A stretch of DNA of 64,000 nt from Bretschneidera sinensis (GCA_023935145.1 CM043701.1:73392817-73456816); one strand, 5' to 3'; counted from the first letter of the stretch, positions 11,416-24,359 are shown. A program made the numbers and translations. Notes: generated by a model from the sequence alone, not told the origin.

Positions 11416-11753
11416 GGCGAAGTCCATGAAGAATGGCCCAGATCTCAGTAGATAGGATATGACTTAGGCCCACTTTGGTTGTAAACCCACCACACCATTC
11501 ATCATAACTCTTACAGATTAACCCACTAGTAAATGAAACACTGCCAAGATGAAGGTGTTTATTGCAGTTAAGCTTAATCCATACTGAACAGGGGGGATGC
11601 CATCGAATGAGAATTTCAGAGCGATAATGAGAGGGTTTTGTAGTTGAAAGATCCTGAAAGGCCTCATGGGACTTCCTTAAAATAGAGCCTGCATAATCCT
11701 TTTCGTCAAATTCAAGATTTTGAAAGATCATACTGTTTCGGTTGCACCATAGA
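11416..11753 (-). pseudogene. LINE-1 RNase H, N-terminal part
   Basis: The frame reads LWCNRNSMIFQN (the linker between zinc-binding domain and RNase H in plant LINEs), then RWHPPCSVWIKLNCNKHLH (first RNase H strand, normally with the first catalytic Asp, here Asn/Lys), then LSTEIWAILHGLRL, where the usual catalytic Glu of the A-E-x-W-A helix is recognisable. It is bounded on the left by the solo LTR and on the right by the Tekay-like LTR (TSD ATAGA at 11749-11753). It connects in frame with 20312 on one side and 9053 on the other. Confidence 0.75.
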
Positions 11754-13971
11754 TGTAATACTCGTATTTGTAAAATAAATGCAAAAAAATAATTTAATAA
11801 ATATAACATGAAATTAAAATAATATATTTACGCGAAAGATGTAGAATTGAATAAAATAATTCTTTTAAAGAAAAAGTGAACAACAAAAGAAAAAAGAAAA
11901 AAAAAGTTTTTAATAAAATAAAATAAAAATCTGAGACACGAACGTCCCAGAAGAAAGAAGAAAGAAGGAAAAAAAAAATACAAATGCGTGGCAGTAGGTG
12001 GCAGCACCTGCTGCCCAATTTTATGCAAGGTTTACAAGTGTAAAAGTTGATCATGCAGGCCCTCTAGCACCACAATAATGTGGAAGACCATGGGACGGGG
12101 GGCTGTAAATTTTTTTTAAAAAAGGTAAACTTTGGTTTATATATATAGTGCAATCGTAAATATTCTTAACAAATTTCATAGTTTCCTTTAAATTATTCAT
12201 TTTCTTTAAACATTTGGGGACCCAAAGAAATACTGAAAGAACAAAATTTTGAAAGACTTTTCTGCGGAATTTCATAGAGAATCACGAAAAGCTATCAGAA
12301 AAGCATAAGGTAATAACATAATGTTTAATTTTGAATTTCTGACATTTATGAAGTTTCCCCGAATTCAAAGTGAGAATTTTCAAAGTATGTGGTTTATAAT
12401 GAATTGAAAAATAAATTATAATTTTAATATAAATACAATGTCAGGTGTTGACGATCTACAACTGGAGAAATTTTTAGAGGAATGGGAAAGGCAAGGAGGT
12501 GATCCACGGGTAGTTTTAAGTGTTATGTGGTGAGTTGGATTTACTTTAAGTAGTCTAAATAAAAATGAAAAATCTATGGATAATATTAAATTAAATTATT
12601 AGCTTGTGTTTTGGTGATAGATAAATATTTGGTTGATAGGTATGAGATGAATATTAGACACATAAAAAAAATTATTATGTGAAAATAGATATTATTGGAA
12701 TAATAAGTTGATTTAATAATAAAAGCAATAAGTGAAATTCTTGATGAGTTGATGAGCTATGATTGATGTTTCGATATGAATTTTGAGGAGATAAATTTTA
12801 GTAGATCTTGGCAAACTTTGACGGATGATTTGAGGTGATTTGGGATGAGAGGAATTTAGTGAAATTTTTATTATATAAATTTGAGAATAATCAGGATAGT
12901 TAATTTAAGTGTTTTGAATTTATGTTGTTTTTATATTACTGTTCAGATTCATATTTCATATCGTTGTTTATGTGCATATGCATTTAATAATATAACCGAA
13001 AGAACCGAGAAGAGACCGGTTTAATGAAACAACTGTGACAGACGGGATAAGCTATAAAGAACCGGGAAGGAGCCAGTCTAAGATAATAACAACCTGTCGA
13101 CAGGTGGGAATACATTCCCATCATAATCATTCATGCATTGCATCAGTTTTAATTATTGCTTGCATTATTAAAATACTGATGTGTGATTTATTAATTGTGA
13201 ATTTAATTATAGATGGTTGAGTCTCACAGAAAAAGACAGTTATGGTGATGAGATTATTGAAATGCTAAGGTGTGGTGTATTATTGTGAATATAATTGAGT
13301 CTCACAGAAAGAGACAATTATGGCGATTAGATGATTGAAATGCTGAAGTGTGGTGTGTTATTGTTATGGTGATAAGAACTATCTAAATGGTAGACTTTAT
13401 GATGTGAACCTCATTGCGAGGTAATTTTGAGATAATTAATGGTCTTGAGGTGAACCAATAAATATGAGGAAGAGAATGAATATTATGACATGGGTAGTGA
13501 TAGTAGAGTGCTAGTATCAAGTGTAGGAGATATAAATTGATTTAAATATTAAAAGACTGTTTATACAAATGAGTACTTTTAGTAAATTTAATTCACTGAG
13601 CTTGTGAAGCTCACTCCTCATTGTACAATGATTTTTAGGTAGCAGGCTTGACAAATAGTTTGGTGAGTTAAGGTTCAGAAGAAATCATTTTCTGTAAGCC
13701 ATGTACGTGTCAACATCCTCAAACTAATGAGAAAGAAAAATAGAACAAAAATTTTATTGTGAATATTCATGCATTTTAAGTGGTATATATATATATATAT
13801 ATATAAGTTAAAGATCAGATTGATGTAACTCTTCTGTTGAGGCTTGGGAATTATGATAAATATTTCATTTGGTGTTATTTATTTTCATTGTTGCATATAT
13901 GTGTTGTGTTGCGATTTTCAAAATGTGATGACACCATCTCAGGGGTGGCCAACTCGGGATGGGTCATTATA
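11754..13971 (+). repeat. 5' LTR of the Tekay-like element
   Basis: It runs from TGTAATACTCGTATTTG to GGGATGGGTCATTATA and aligns along its whole length with 18034-20306. It includes a TA dinucleotide run near 13782-13805 and a partly duplicated GAGTCTCACAGAAA..GACAGTTATGG unit (about 13217-13325). Relative to the 3' LTR it lacks about 36 bp near 13038. A stretch near 11980-12050 resembles a transcribed leader but gives no meaningful protein. Confidence 0.9.
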
Positions 13972-13975
13972 ATTT

Positions 13976-13988
13976 TGGTATCAGAGCC
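13976..13988 (+). other. Primer-binding site, tRNA-Met type
   Basis: TGGTATCAGAGCC lies four bases after the 5' LTR end and matches the 3' end complement of plant initiator methionine tRNA, the usual primer for chromoviruses of this type. Confidence 0.9.
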
Positions 13989-14070
13989 TTAGGTTTTATG
14001 ATTCTCTAGACTACATAAAACTAAGAAAGTGGAGATTAAAAGAAATTGTATTTTAATGAACAGTCTAAAG

Positions 14071-15330
14071 ATGACACGTAGACGCGCTAGAGCTAGAGTT
14101 AGAGTTGTTGATTTGAGAGGGTGTGGTAGGCCCCCAATATTTTTGACAAATTGAGATTGAGTCTGAATCTGTGGTTCCTAGAAGGGAACGTGTTGATAGT
14201 ATAATTGATATTAGTAAAGGTATGAGAGAATCTGAAGTTCAAAGAGATGAGCTAAGATAAGCTCTTACTCATGCCTTGAGAAAATTAATGTAACAGATGA
14301 TAGAGTTGGTAGCCTATAGCATAGACTTGATGAACATGCTAAAGCAGTGTCTGAGGTTATTAATCCAGGAATGATAGGCGTTTAAAAAGGGGGAAAAATG
14401 AGTTTATGCATGAGATGCAGGGAGATTGTTAAGTTGAATGTTTTATTATTTAAAGGATCTATGAATCCTCTTAAGCCTAAGTTTTGGGAGAAAACATGTA
14501 GAGAGATTTATTTAATATTTTACCAATGACTGACAGACAGAAGGTCGTCTTTGCTACGTTCAAGTTAGAGAGAGGCCTTAGAATGGTGAGAGAATATTCT
14601 TCAGAAGATAAGTACAGATATTGATGGACCCTGAACCTGAAATAGATTTGAGATTCTTCTTGATAAATACTTTCCTTAGACCTTTAGAGCCCAACAAGGT
14701 AGAGATTTTATTTATTTGAGGTCAAAGAGTTGACTGTGGCTCAGTATGGTAGGAGATTTGTGGCTTTCTCGAGGTTGGTACCGAAAATGGTATACCCATA
14801 TGAGAAAAAGTGTAAGAGGTTCATAGATGAACTATGTTTTAAGATTTGATCAAAACTATCTTACATGAGGCTTATGAATTATGTCAGATTAGTGGATATA
14901 GCACTTCAGATTGAGAAATGTGTGATGAAAATTAGAGGAAGGTGAAATTGGCAGAAGAAGTCTAGATTTGAGGAACCCAGAGGTGGTACTAGTATGAGTG
15001 TGCAGGGTAAGAGACCACCCAGAGGAGGTGTTCTTTGTCACGGGGAATTAAAGTACAGAGTCAGAGGCAAACAAGATCTGTTACTTCTGTAACTCAGAAT
15101 ACTATTGGCGGGACCCTTAGATTTGGGAGACAGGATATGAAAACTAGGAGTCATGACAGAGGAAGTAAATATGTCACTAAGGGAAAATGATAATCTGATG
15201 AAGGATTGAGAGATAGAAGTTTGTTATAGATATATTCAGATAAGATATTTATCTCAGAATTGTCAAAATTTGAAGTGCTTTGTGTGTAGAGAAAGTGGAC
15301 ATATCAATGTTGGGTGATCTTGGTGTAACC
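14071..15330 (+). pseudogene. Tekay-like gag
   Basis: An ATG at 14071 opens a basic N-terminus (MTRRRARARVRV), followed by gag helices recognisable in fragments. A CCHC zinc-knuckle region near 15240-15320 reads CFVCRESGHINV, but the last cysteine is lost. Multiple stops and frameshifts make it non-functional. Gag would form the virus-like particle and bind RNA. The assignment rests on position after the primer site and the knuckle remnant. Confidence 0.6.
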
Positions 15331-16510
15331 CATTCCTTTGCATCCAGTATTCATATGAAGTATGTATTAGTCCTTTGATGCAAAATATTTTTGTTGAAGT
15401 TCCCACTAAAGATGGAGTGATAATTATAAATGTTTACAAGGGTTGTGTGATTCGTATCAGTGATAGAGAATTAGAAGCTGATTTATTATCTTTGAATATG
15501 GTTGATTGTTTTAGAAAGAAGATAGTGTTCTAGATATGGACATAAGGAGTTTAATTTTAGAGAGAACATAAAATACTCTCAAACTATTTTGTTTTACTCT
15601 GACCACTAGGAGATGGTTGAAAAAGGGTTTTAAGGAGTATTGGGCATATTCTAAAAAGAAAATAGGAAGTTAGAATAAATCTTAATGGTGAAAGATTATT
15701 CTGATGAAATTTTTGATGAGTTGTCTAGGTTGCCTCTAAGTAGGGAGATCAAATTCTCTATTGATGTGATACCATGATCATCACATATATTTAATAGCAC
15801 TCGACAGAATGACACCTGTGGGGTTAAGAGAATCGAAAGTTAAAAAAATTTTAGAAAAACAATTTATCGGACCTAATGTATTTGAGGAGCCCCTGTATTG
15901 TTCGTGAAGGAGGAAGATGGAACGATAAGAGTGTGTATAGACTACCGATAGTTGAATAAGGACAAATATCTTTTTCCCAAGATAAATAAATTGTTTGAGC
16001 AGTGCAAAGAGTGAGAGTATTTTCTAAGATAAACCTGAGATCAGGTTATCACCAATTGAGGATAGAGAATGGAGACGTGCCTAAGACTGCTTTTAGGGCA
16101 AGTTATGGTCATAAACTTTTTGTGATGTTATTTGGATTCTGTAATGTTCCAAAAACATTCGTGGACTTGATGAATAAAGTGTTTAAACTATATCTTAACA
16201 AGTTTATAGTTGTATTTGACTTTCTGATATAATCTAAGAAGGAATAACAACCTGTGAAACATTAGACAGTGTGTTGGAGATTCTGAGGAGAGAGAAATTA
16301 TATGCAAAGTTTTCTAAGTGTGAGTGTTGGCTGAATGAAATAATTTTTTTGGAACATGTAATATCTGAAAATGGCATAACAGTTGATCTACAAAAGGTAG
16401 AGGCAATGTTAAGTTGGGAGAGACCAACTAATGTGACTGAGATTAGAATCTTCTTGGAGTTAACTAGTTATTATAGAAGATTCTTTCAGAAGTTTTTGTA
16501 ATACTGTTGA
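15331..16510 (+). pseudogene. Tekay-like protease and reverse transcriptase
   Basis: The protease-RT linker is recognisable at about 15355-15530 (ISPLMQNIFVEVPTKDG, ISDRELEADLLSLNM). RT fragments follow: VKEEDGTIRVCIDYR near 15910, [14 protein letters not shown] near 16030, [15 protein letters not shown] near 16130, and the thumb region YAKFSKCECWL near 16300. The catalytic segment that should read x-DD reads VVFDFLI at about 16210, so the paired aspartates are lost. Many stops interrupt the frame. Confidence 0.75.
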
Positions 16511-16559
16511 ATAGATTTACCAAGAAAAAGGTGAGATTTGTAAGGTGAAGGAAGTATGA

Positions 16560-17990
16560 GAAAAAAAAATTTCAATTACTAAAGGAGAAATTGATTACAG
16601 CTCCAGTATTGGTGTTTCCTTCTGGTGATGATGGATTTGTGGTGTATAGTGACACATCAATGGTTGGGATATGTGTAACATAAGAAAGCTGTGGCTCATA
16701 CTTCTAGGCAATTGAAGATTCATGGTAAAAAAATTTCCTACTCATGACTTGGAGTTTGCTACTATAGTGTTTACTTTAAAGATTGGAGATATAATTTGTA
16801 TGGAGCCACTTTGGAGACATTTATTGATCATAAAAGTTTAACATACTTACCTCCCCAGAAAGAGTTGAATTTGAGGCAAAGATGATAGATGGAATTGATG
16901 AGTAACGATGATTGTATAATCCACTATCATCTAGAAAAAGCGAAGGTGATAGCTGATGCATTGAGTAGAAAGTCTACAAGAAGTTTAGTTGCTATTGGGA
17001 GTCCTGATGTGAAATTGATGATAGATTTAGAGAGATAATAATAAAGTTGAATATCTGTGATAGAGGATTTAGACCAAATTTCTGGTGGTTATGATTGAAG
17101 AAGGATGTAACTGAGATTGTGAGCTTGTATGGAGCACCATTAAGCATAGTGTCAAATAGAGATGCTAGAGTTACATCTTGCTTTTTTGAGAGGCTTTCAG
17201 AAATCCACAGGTACATAGTTGAAATTTAATATAATTTTTCATGCTCAAACAAGAAGGATTTTTAGAGTACTAGAAGATATGTTAAGGGAAAATGTGATGA
17301 GTCCTCAATAAGTTTGAAATGCTTACATGCCATCGATTGAAATTGCTAATAATAATCAGTATCAAACTAGTATTGGAATGACACCAATAGAGACATGGTA
17401 TGATAGGAGATGTAGAACTCTTATATGTTGAAAATAAGAGGGAGAGAGAAATATATCTGGTCTATCAATTACTGAGTTAACAGCTAAGAGGATCAAATTT
17501 GTTAGAAAGAACCGTAAAGCAGCACAGAGTAGACCAAGTAACTATGCCGGTACTGAGAGAATATCTCTTGAATTTCAAGTAGGTGATTGGGTGTAACTAA
17601 AAATATCTCCATGAAAAGATGTGTTGAGGATCAAAAAGAAAAGAAAGTCTAGTCTGAGGTAAGTGGGACCCTATGAAGTTGTTTGAGAAAATTGGGTTAG
17701 TTATAAGTAGCTTGGATTTGCCTCCAGAATTAAAACATTTATATAATGTATTTCATGTTTCACTTTTAAAAAAGTTTTTGCATGATATTTTGAGCTAAGC
17801 TATAGAAATTCAGAAAGATTGGGTGTACATACAAGTACCAGTAAGGATTTTAAACAAAAGAACAAATTTGGTGTGATAAAATAATTGCATTAGTTCAAGT
17901 TCTGGGACGGAATAAAGATATCAAAGAGATTACATGAAAGTGTGAGACAAGTATGAAGAAATATTATTCACTTTTGTTTCTGGAGTAAAG
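16560..17990 (+). pseudogene. Tekay-like RNase H, integrase and chromodomain-like tail
   Basis: RNase H starts near 16575 (LLKEKLITAPVLVFPSGDD, then the catalytic-strand region VVYSDTSM). The ADALSRK-type linker is near 16955. Integrase is internally deleted: the WW-KKDV part of its zinc-finger region (about 17085) runs straight into LYGAPLSIVSNRD (about 17128), so most of the HHCC region and the first catalytic Asp are gone. The C-terminal part keeps a VGPYEVV motif, NVFHVSLLKK, and a chromodomain-like stretch (ALVQVLGRNKDIKEIT) near 17890-17990. Stops are frequent. Confidence 0.72.
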
Positions 17991-18017
17991 TAAGGAAATT
18001 TCGGGGACAAATTTTTT

Positions 18018-18033
18018 ATAAAGTGGGTAGAAT
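18018..18033 (+). other. Polypurine tract of the Tekay-like element
   Basis: A purine-rich stretch (ATAAAGTGGGTAGAAT) ends at the base before the 3' LTR. It would prime plus-strand synthesis. Confidence 0.7.
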
Positions 18034-20306
18034 TGTAATACCCATATTTGTAAAATAAAGGTAAAAAAGTAATTTAACAAATATAACAAGAAATTAAAAT
18101 AATATATTTACGCGAAGGATATAGAATTGAGTAAAATAATTCTTTGAAAAAAAAGTGAACGGTAGAAGGAAAAAGAAAAAAAAAGTTTTGAATAAAATAA
18201 AAATAACAAAAAATAAAATAAAATAAAAATCTGGGATGCGAACGTCCCAGAAGAAAGAAGAAAGAAGGAAAAAAAATACAAACGCGTGGTAGCAGGTGGC
18301 AGCACCTGCTGCCCAATTTTATGCAAGGTTTACAACTGTAAAAGTTGATCATGCAAGCCTTCCAGCACCACAATAACGTGGAAGACTTTGGGAGGGAGGA
18401 CTATAGATTTTTTTTTAAAAAGGTAAACTTTGGTTTATATATATATAGTGCAATCGTAAATATTTTTAACAGATTTCATAGTTTCCTTTAAATTATTCGT
18501 TTTCTTTAAACATTTGGGGACCCAAAGAAATACTAAAAGAGCAAAATTTTGAAAGAGTTTTCTGTGGAATTTCATAGAGAATCACGAAAAGCAATCAGAA
18601 AAACAGAAGGTAATAATATAATCTTTTTTTTTGAATTTATGACATTTATGAAGTTTCCCCGAATTCAAAGTGAGAATTTTCAAATTGTGTGGTTTATAAC
18701 GAATTGAAGAATAAATTATAAATTTAATATAAATACAATGTCAAGTGTTGATGATCTACAACTGGGGGAAATTTTTGAGAAACGAGAAAGACAATGAGGT
18801 GATCCACGGGTAGTTTTAAGTGCTACGTGGTGAGTTGGATTTACTTTAAGTAGTCTAAATAAAAATGAAAAATCTAGGGATAATATTAAATTAAATTATT
18901 AGCTTATGTTTTGGTGATAGATAAATATTTGGTTGATAGGTATGAGATGAATATTAGACACATAAAAAAAATTATTATGTAAAAATAGATATTATTGGAA
19001 TAATAAGTTGATTTAATAAAAAAAACAATAAGTGAAATTCTTGATGAGTTGATGAGCCATGATTGATGTTTTGATACGAATTTTAAGGAGATAAATTTTA
19101 GTGGATCTTGACAAACTTTAATGGATGATTTGAGGTGATTTGGGATGAGAGGAATTTAGTGTAATTTTTATTATATAAATTTGAGAATAATCAGGATAGT
19201 TAATTTAAGTGTTTTGAATTTATGATTTTATATTACTGTTCAGATTCATATTTCATATCGTTGTTCATGTGCATATGCATTTAATAATATAACCGAAAAA
19301 ACCAGGAAGGGGCCGGTCTAATGAAACAACCGTGACAATCGATATATGCTGGAAATAAATTCCGTGACAGCCGGGATAAGCTGTAAAGAACCGAGAAGGG
19401 GCCGGTCTAAGATAATAACAACCTGTCGACAGGTGGGAAGACATTCCCATCATAATCATTCATGCATTGCATCTGTTTTAATTATTGCTTGCATTATTGA
19501 AATACTGATGTGTGATTTATTAATTGTGATTTTAATTATATATGGTTGAGTCTCACAGAAAAAGACAGTTATGATGATAAGATTATTGAAATGCTAAGGT
19601 GTGGTGTATTATTGTGAATATAATTGAGTCTCACAGAAAGAGACAGTTATGGCGATAAGATGATTGAAATGTTGAAGTGTGGTGTGTTATTGTTATGGTG
19701 ATAAGAACTATCTAAATAGTAGACTTTATGATGTGAACCTCATTGCGAGGTAATTTTGAGATAATTAATGGTCTTGAGGTGAACCAATAAATAAGAGGAA
19801 GAGAATGATAGAGAATGGATATTATGACATGGGTAGTGATAGTAGAGTGCTAGTATCAAGTGTAGGAGATATAAATTGATTTAAATATTAAAAGACTGTT
19901 TATACAAATGAGTACTTTTAGTAAATTTAATTCACTGAGCTTGTGAAGCTCACTCCTCATTGTACAATGATTTTTAGGTAGCAGGCTTGACAAATAGTTT
20001 GGTGAGTTGAGGTTCAGAAGAAATCATTTTCTGTAAGCTATGTACGTGTCAACATCCTCAAACTAATGAGAAAGAAAAATAGAACAAAAATTTTATTGTG
20101 AATATTCATGCATTTTAAGTGGTATATATATATATATATAAGTTAAAGATCAGATTGATGTAACTCTCCTATTGAGGCTTGGGAATTATGATAAAAATTT
20201 CATTTGGTGTTATTTATTTTCAATGTTGCATAAATGTGTTGTGCTGAGATTTTCAAAATGTGATGACACCATCTCGGGGGTGGCTAACCCAGGATGGGTC
20301 GTTATA
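18034..20306 (+). repeat. 3' LTR of the Tekay-like element
   Basis: It starts TGTAATACCCATATTTG and ends GGATGGGTCGTTATA, immediately followed by the ATAGA target copy. It matches the 5' LTR across its length with scattered substitutions, a shorter TA run (about 20122-20141) and an extra segment of about 36 bp near 19335-19370. Confidence 0.9.
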
Positions 20307-20311
20307 ATAGA

Positions 20312-21000
20312 CACCAACAGTTTTGAGGGAAGATATATGGCTAGAGAGGGATGTTTTTAGCCATGGTTCTAGAAATTGAGGAATTGTCTCGCAGCCAAGA
20401 AGTAATGTTGTCAGAAAATAAGATACAATGATATTGGTGGAGAACTAATTGGACCCAGAGTTGCTCAGAATGGCAACAGTCCCTGATGAAGTGAAGATTT
20501 GTTTCTGTATCTCGGTGACAACAAGGGTAGAGGGTAAACTCTAAGTGGCCTTTAAGAGCTAAATTCTTCTCGATGTTGAGGCAATTATGGCCTGCAAGCC
20601 AGAGAAATGGTTTGAAACGTTTTGGGCATTTGACTTTGAGTCCAAAGTGCTTCAAATGGATCTAATTAGGAGTTTTGCTATATCTAGTAAGTAGAGCTCA
20701 CATAAAATTCTCCTCCGCTAGAGCCTTTCCAGGTCAAAGTGTTAATGATAGGAAGAGTGGCCATAACCAATTTGGTTGCCATTGGCGTCTTGATGTCTTG
20801 GAGAAGAAGATTGTGGAGTAGATCCCACTTCCGTTGTCTAAATGAATCAATAAAATCCATCATTGGTTTACCAAAATCTATGTTAGGGATGGGACTTAAC
20901 AGGATCTCATAGAGAGAGGTCAACGTTAGCCAATGATCCTTCAAAAAATTGGTTCCCTGACCATTGTTAACGTGCTTTAAGATGCCCAATTGAAGAGTTT
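20312..21000 (-). pseudogene. LINE-1 zinc-binding RT-associated domain
   Basis: The minus frame 20341-20655 reads PKRFKPFLWLAGHNCLNIEKNLALKG, then CCHRDTETNLHFIRDC, a good match to the plant LINE RT zinc-binding domain (CxxC..E-x-x-x-H-x-x-x-x-C). Upstream in the same direction (20684-20989) is NNGQGTNFLKDHWL, the GxGxxxxFWxDxWL-type linker found between RT and this domain. Stops break the frame. The segment joins RNase H remnants at 11753 when the Tekay-like element is removed. Confidence 0.82.
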
Positions 21001-22178
21001 CTATACCAAATAAAATGTTGCACCAAGTGTAGGAAGACTAACCTTTTTAACATAGGACAATTTTTTATTATTCTTGAGGTACTTAGTCTTAATGATTTTT
21101 ACCTATAAGCCTTGTTCACTAGTATAGAGCTTTCATCCAAGTTTAGTCACGAAAGCATTATTTGTAGCCCTCATTTTATTGATCCCTAGGCCACCATGAC
21201 TCTTATCCTTAAAAAAAAAAATTTCAACTAACAACATGGATCTTTCTTCTCTCAACTGTTCTTCACCAAAGAAAGAAAATAGTAAGTTTGTTGACCTCAT
21301 CACAAAGGTCATTAGGAAATCTTGTAGTCTATATAGTCTACGTGGGAATGGGAATGGAGGAAACAATAGACTTGGATAAGACAATTCTCATGGCCATAGA
21401 GATGTGTTAGGCTTTCCAACTCGAAAGCCTAGCCTTGACTTTTGATAGGATATCATCATAGACCCTTTTAGTAACCTTTCCATGAATAACCGACATACTA
21501 AGATATCTTTCTAGGCCACTGGTGAGGCGCATCCACAAGTAGTTCTCAATTCTCTTACCCTTCTTCTAAGGATATTAGGAGAAACATTGAGTTTAGATTT
21601 GTTACAGTTGACTTTCTGGCCAGACATGCTACAGAATTACTCGAGATAGTTCATCATTGCTCTTACTCGATTAATGGAAGTAGTGCCAAAGAGGTAGAGG
21701 CCATCAACGAAGAAAATATAGGACCATGTTGAGATACTTTGATAGGACTCCATGATTTCTCTTCAATAGCCATTACAATCATATGTGATAGCTTCTCGAT
21801 GCACAAAACAAAGAGATATAGGGATAGGGGTCCCCTTATCTCAAGCCCTTGCTTGCTGGAAATGATCAATTCGTTCGCTATTCTAGAGAACTGCCAACTG
21901 AGTTAAGGTTATATAGTACATGATGAGGTTGATCCAGCAATTAGGAAGACTAACTTCTTCCATGACATTTTTTTAAGAAATCCCAATTGCACCTATTATA
22001 GGCTTTTTCCAAATCAATTTTCATGGCAAGGCTACCTTTTCTACCTTTGTGCCTCTTTATAGTATGGATGAACTTTTGCAGCACTATGCTATTATCAGAA
22101 GGCTTTTGGTTAAGGATAAAGCAACACTGGTTTGGGGTATGGTCAAGCAGTAAAGGGTGGATTCTATTGACCAGGACT
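21000..22178 (-). pseudogene. LINE-1 reverse transcriptase, C-terminal two thirds
   Basis: Fragments in order on the minus strand are: NSIVLQKFIHTIKRHKGRKG and KIDLEKAYNRCNWDFLK (22237-21950), matching the FxKAYD motif; RGPLSLYLFVLCIEKLSHMI near 21820; and FFVDGLYLFG near 21700, where the YADD/FADD catalytic motif has become FVDG. Thumb fragments follow at 21133-21384 (KSHGGLGINKMRATNNA). Frameshifts and stops are common. The right edge is the Athila insertion (TSD GGACT at 22174-22178), beyond which the earlier RT part resumes at 32486. Confidence 0.85.
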
Positions 22179-23954
22179 TGATTATGCTTAAAGAATAACG
22201 CGGTAGTTGTAGCACAGCTTTGGGATGTCGATTCCACAGAGAGAAAAATTTAAAGAATAGTAGAAGGAACAAAGAAACTAAAGAAAAATATTAAATGATT
22301 AATGGAGAACAAAAATTAATTTAAAATGTAAATTAAAGTGAAGCAAAGTGACTAACGGAGAAAGTACTCAACTTTGACAAACAGTAAAGCGTCGGGAATC
22401 CCTTGCACAAATCTGGTATTTTAATTATTCTTAATTCATTGAATAACTTAATTGGGAACTCAATTCCCAAAATTACCAATCGAAAGGTGCAGATTTATAA
22501 ATCAAGATTAAACCAAATGTAACCCTTTGAAAAATCATTCTCCACTTTTAAAATACGTACATTGTTATCACTATTGAGAAAATCCAATGACGACAATATA
22601 CTCAGGAAGCGATATTGCAGCAAAGAATTAAATCAATACGGATAAATAATTGATTCAAACATAATCAAAGAGCTAATCCATTCAATAGAGAAAGCATGGC
22701 TGAATCCATAAACAGAATAAATTCTACGATTATTCGGAGAAGAAAACATCATCAATAAATTGAGAATGATAAAACAAAATATTTTTAGTAATTGAAAATC
22801 AAATAAATAAATTAAAAAACAAACAAAAATACCATATACTGTGCAAGTTCATCCTTAGCCCCACTTGAGAATTTAGTTACCCATAAATATAATGGACAAC
22901 AAAAATCTCAAGGAAAAATTTAGAGCAAACATTAAAGTGCAAAACATTAAACTTTAAAACTTAAAAGAAATAAATCAAAACTAACAATACATGGAGAGAG
23001 AAATTCCACCCGCAGCTGCTATGCAGTGCTTCTTCTAATTGGTAGCAAAATCCTCTAGATTAAACCCTTTGGTAGCAAAGCCTCCGAGATTGCACACTTT
23101 TGATGAAGTGAAATGGGGCTTTTATAGGGGAACTCCATGAGTGCAATGTGTTTCCAATCCGATGTGGGATGTGGGATGTAGAATGTGTTTCCAACCGATG
23201 TGAGATGTGGGATTTAAGCCTTTACATGCCCTTTAAAACTTCTGCCCAAGCTGAAATCATGCACAGCCTGGCCTTTGTCTACTAAAACTGCCATAACTTT
23301 CTCTAGAAAAATCATATTTACTAGCCGTAAAATTCTCCAGAAAATAGACATCCGGATCTTTCCAAGCATATATGGCTCATCTCTTGTTTCTTCCTGAATC
23401 ATTACATTTTAATCTGCAAAAATCACTTCTGCCACGCTGAAATCATGCACAGCCTGACCTTTGTCTACTAAAACTGCCATAACTTTCTCTAGAAAAATTA
23501 TATTTATGAGCTGCGAAATTTTCTAGAAAATAGACATCTGGATCTTTCCAAGAATATATGGCTCATCTTCTAGTTCCTCCTGAATCAATACAGTTTAATC
23601 CGCAAAAATTAATGATCTGTATGGGCAATTCTGACAATTTAGTGAAACTTCTTTCCAAGTGCTTGTAAACCTGTAAAACACAAAAAAAAAAAAAACAACT
23701 AAGTAACATTCCTTAGCTAAACATAAAAATAAATACTTGAGCACTGTTGCGCTCAATTGTAGATCTCCTGTGCTCGATCACAATAATAGATTTCAGTTTT
23801 TGCATTTTTTCCACATTAAGTCCCCAATTTCCTTTGCAATCTTATAAAACATTAAAAATCATAGAACTAACACAAAATATTAAATTAAGATACAACTAAA
23901 GAATTAACAAACGTAAATTAAGGGGCCAAAATATGCAATATTTGGCACTCATCA
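22179..23954 (-). repeat. 3' LTR of the minus-strand Athila-like element
   Basis: In element orientation it starts TGATGAGTGCCAAATATT and ends AAGCATAATCA. It aligns with 30709-32480 along its length. It contains a tandem duplication with a 186-bp period (copies at 23251 and 23437). Confidence 0.9.
23251..23620. repeat. 186-bp tandem duplication inside the LTR
   Basis: Units starting CTGAAATCATGCACAGCC at 23251 and 23437 match closely through the CTGAATCA(A/T)TACA region. The same pair occurs in the other LTR at 31780 and 31966, so the duplication existed before this copy inserted. Confidence 0.9.
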
Positions 23955-23969
23955 AATACCCCCAAACTT
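23955..23969 (-). other. Polypurine tract of the minus-strand Athila-like element
   Basis: The minus strand reads AAGTTTGGGGGTATT directly before the 3' LTR start. Two further copies of this motif lie inside the element (24911-24927 and about 25016-25029). Confidence 0.85.
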
Positions 23970-24359
23970 ACATTTTGCTAGTCCTTTAGCAAAACAAAAT
24001 AAAAAAAAATTAAATGAAAAACAAAGAACACAAGGATAAATCCATCATTTATGGTGTCCAAAAATTTATGTAGCACACAAAACCATTATATTCATTCATG
24101 AGCAAGTTTAAAATATAAACTCATCTTCGTAATGAATAGGAATTTTAAAATCTAATGACTTACAAGAGGCCGGCTAAGGCATCACAAGCTCGAATCCGTG
24201 TAAAGTGAACTAGCAAATAAAAATGAAGCTTCCAAATAACTCCAATGTGTAATGTCTTCATGTCATAAGATTCACCGAATTTCCCATCAGAATGAACAAC
24301 AACGATATAGTTTTATTTCTTTCTTTCTTTTATTATGAGGCTCGAGTAAAAAAAGCTAT

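Larger units (their letters stand above)
11754..20306 (+). mobile_element. Tekay/Del-like chromovirus (Ty3/gypsy)
   Basis: Long LTRs (11754-13971 and 18034-20306) flank a 4-kb internal region. The target duplication ATAGA at 11749-11753 and 20307-20311 is perfect. The primer site matches initiator tRNA-Met. The internal order is gag, protease, reverse transcriptase, RNase H, integrase and a chromodomain-like tail, as in the Tekay/Del lineage. Every coding domain is riddled with stops. The element lies inside the RNase H region of the older LINE. Confidence 0.9.

Noticed and set aside
11794..12054. Phe-rich frames in the 5' LTR and their copies at 18074-18373
   Set aside because: They are duplicated LTR sequence with T-rich composition and no conserved domain.
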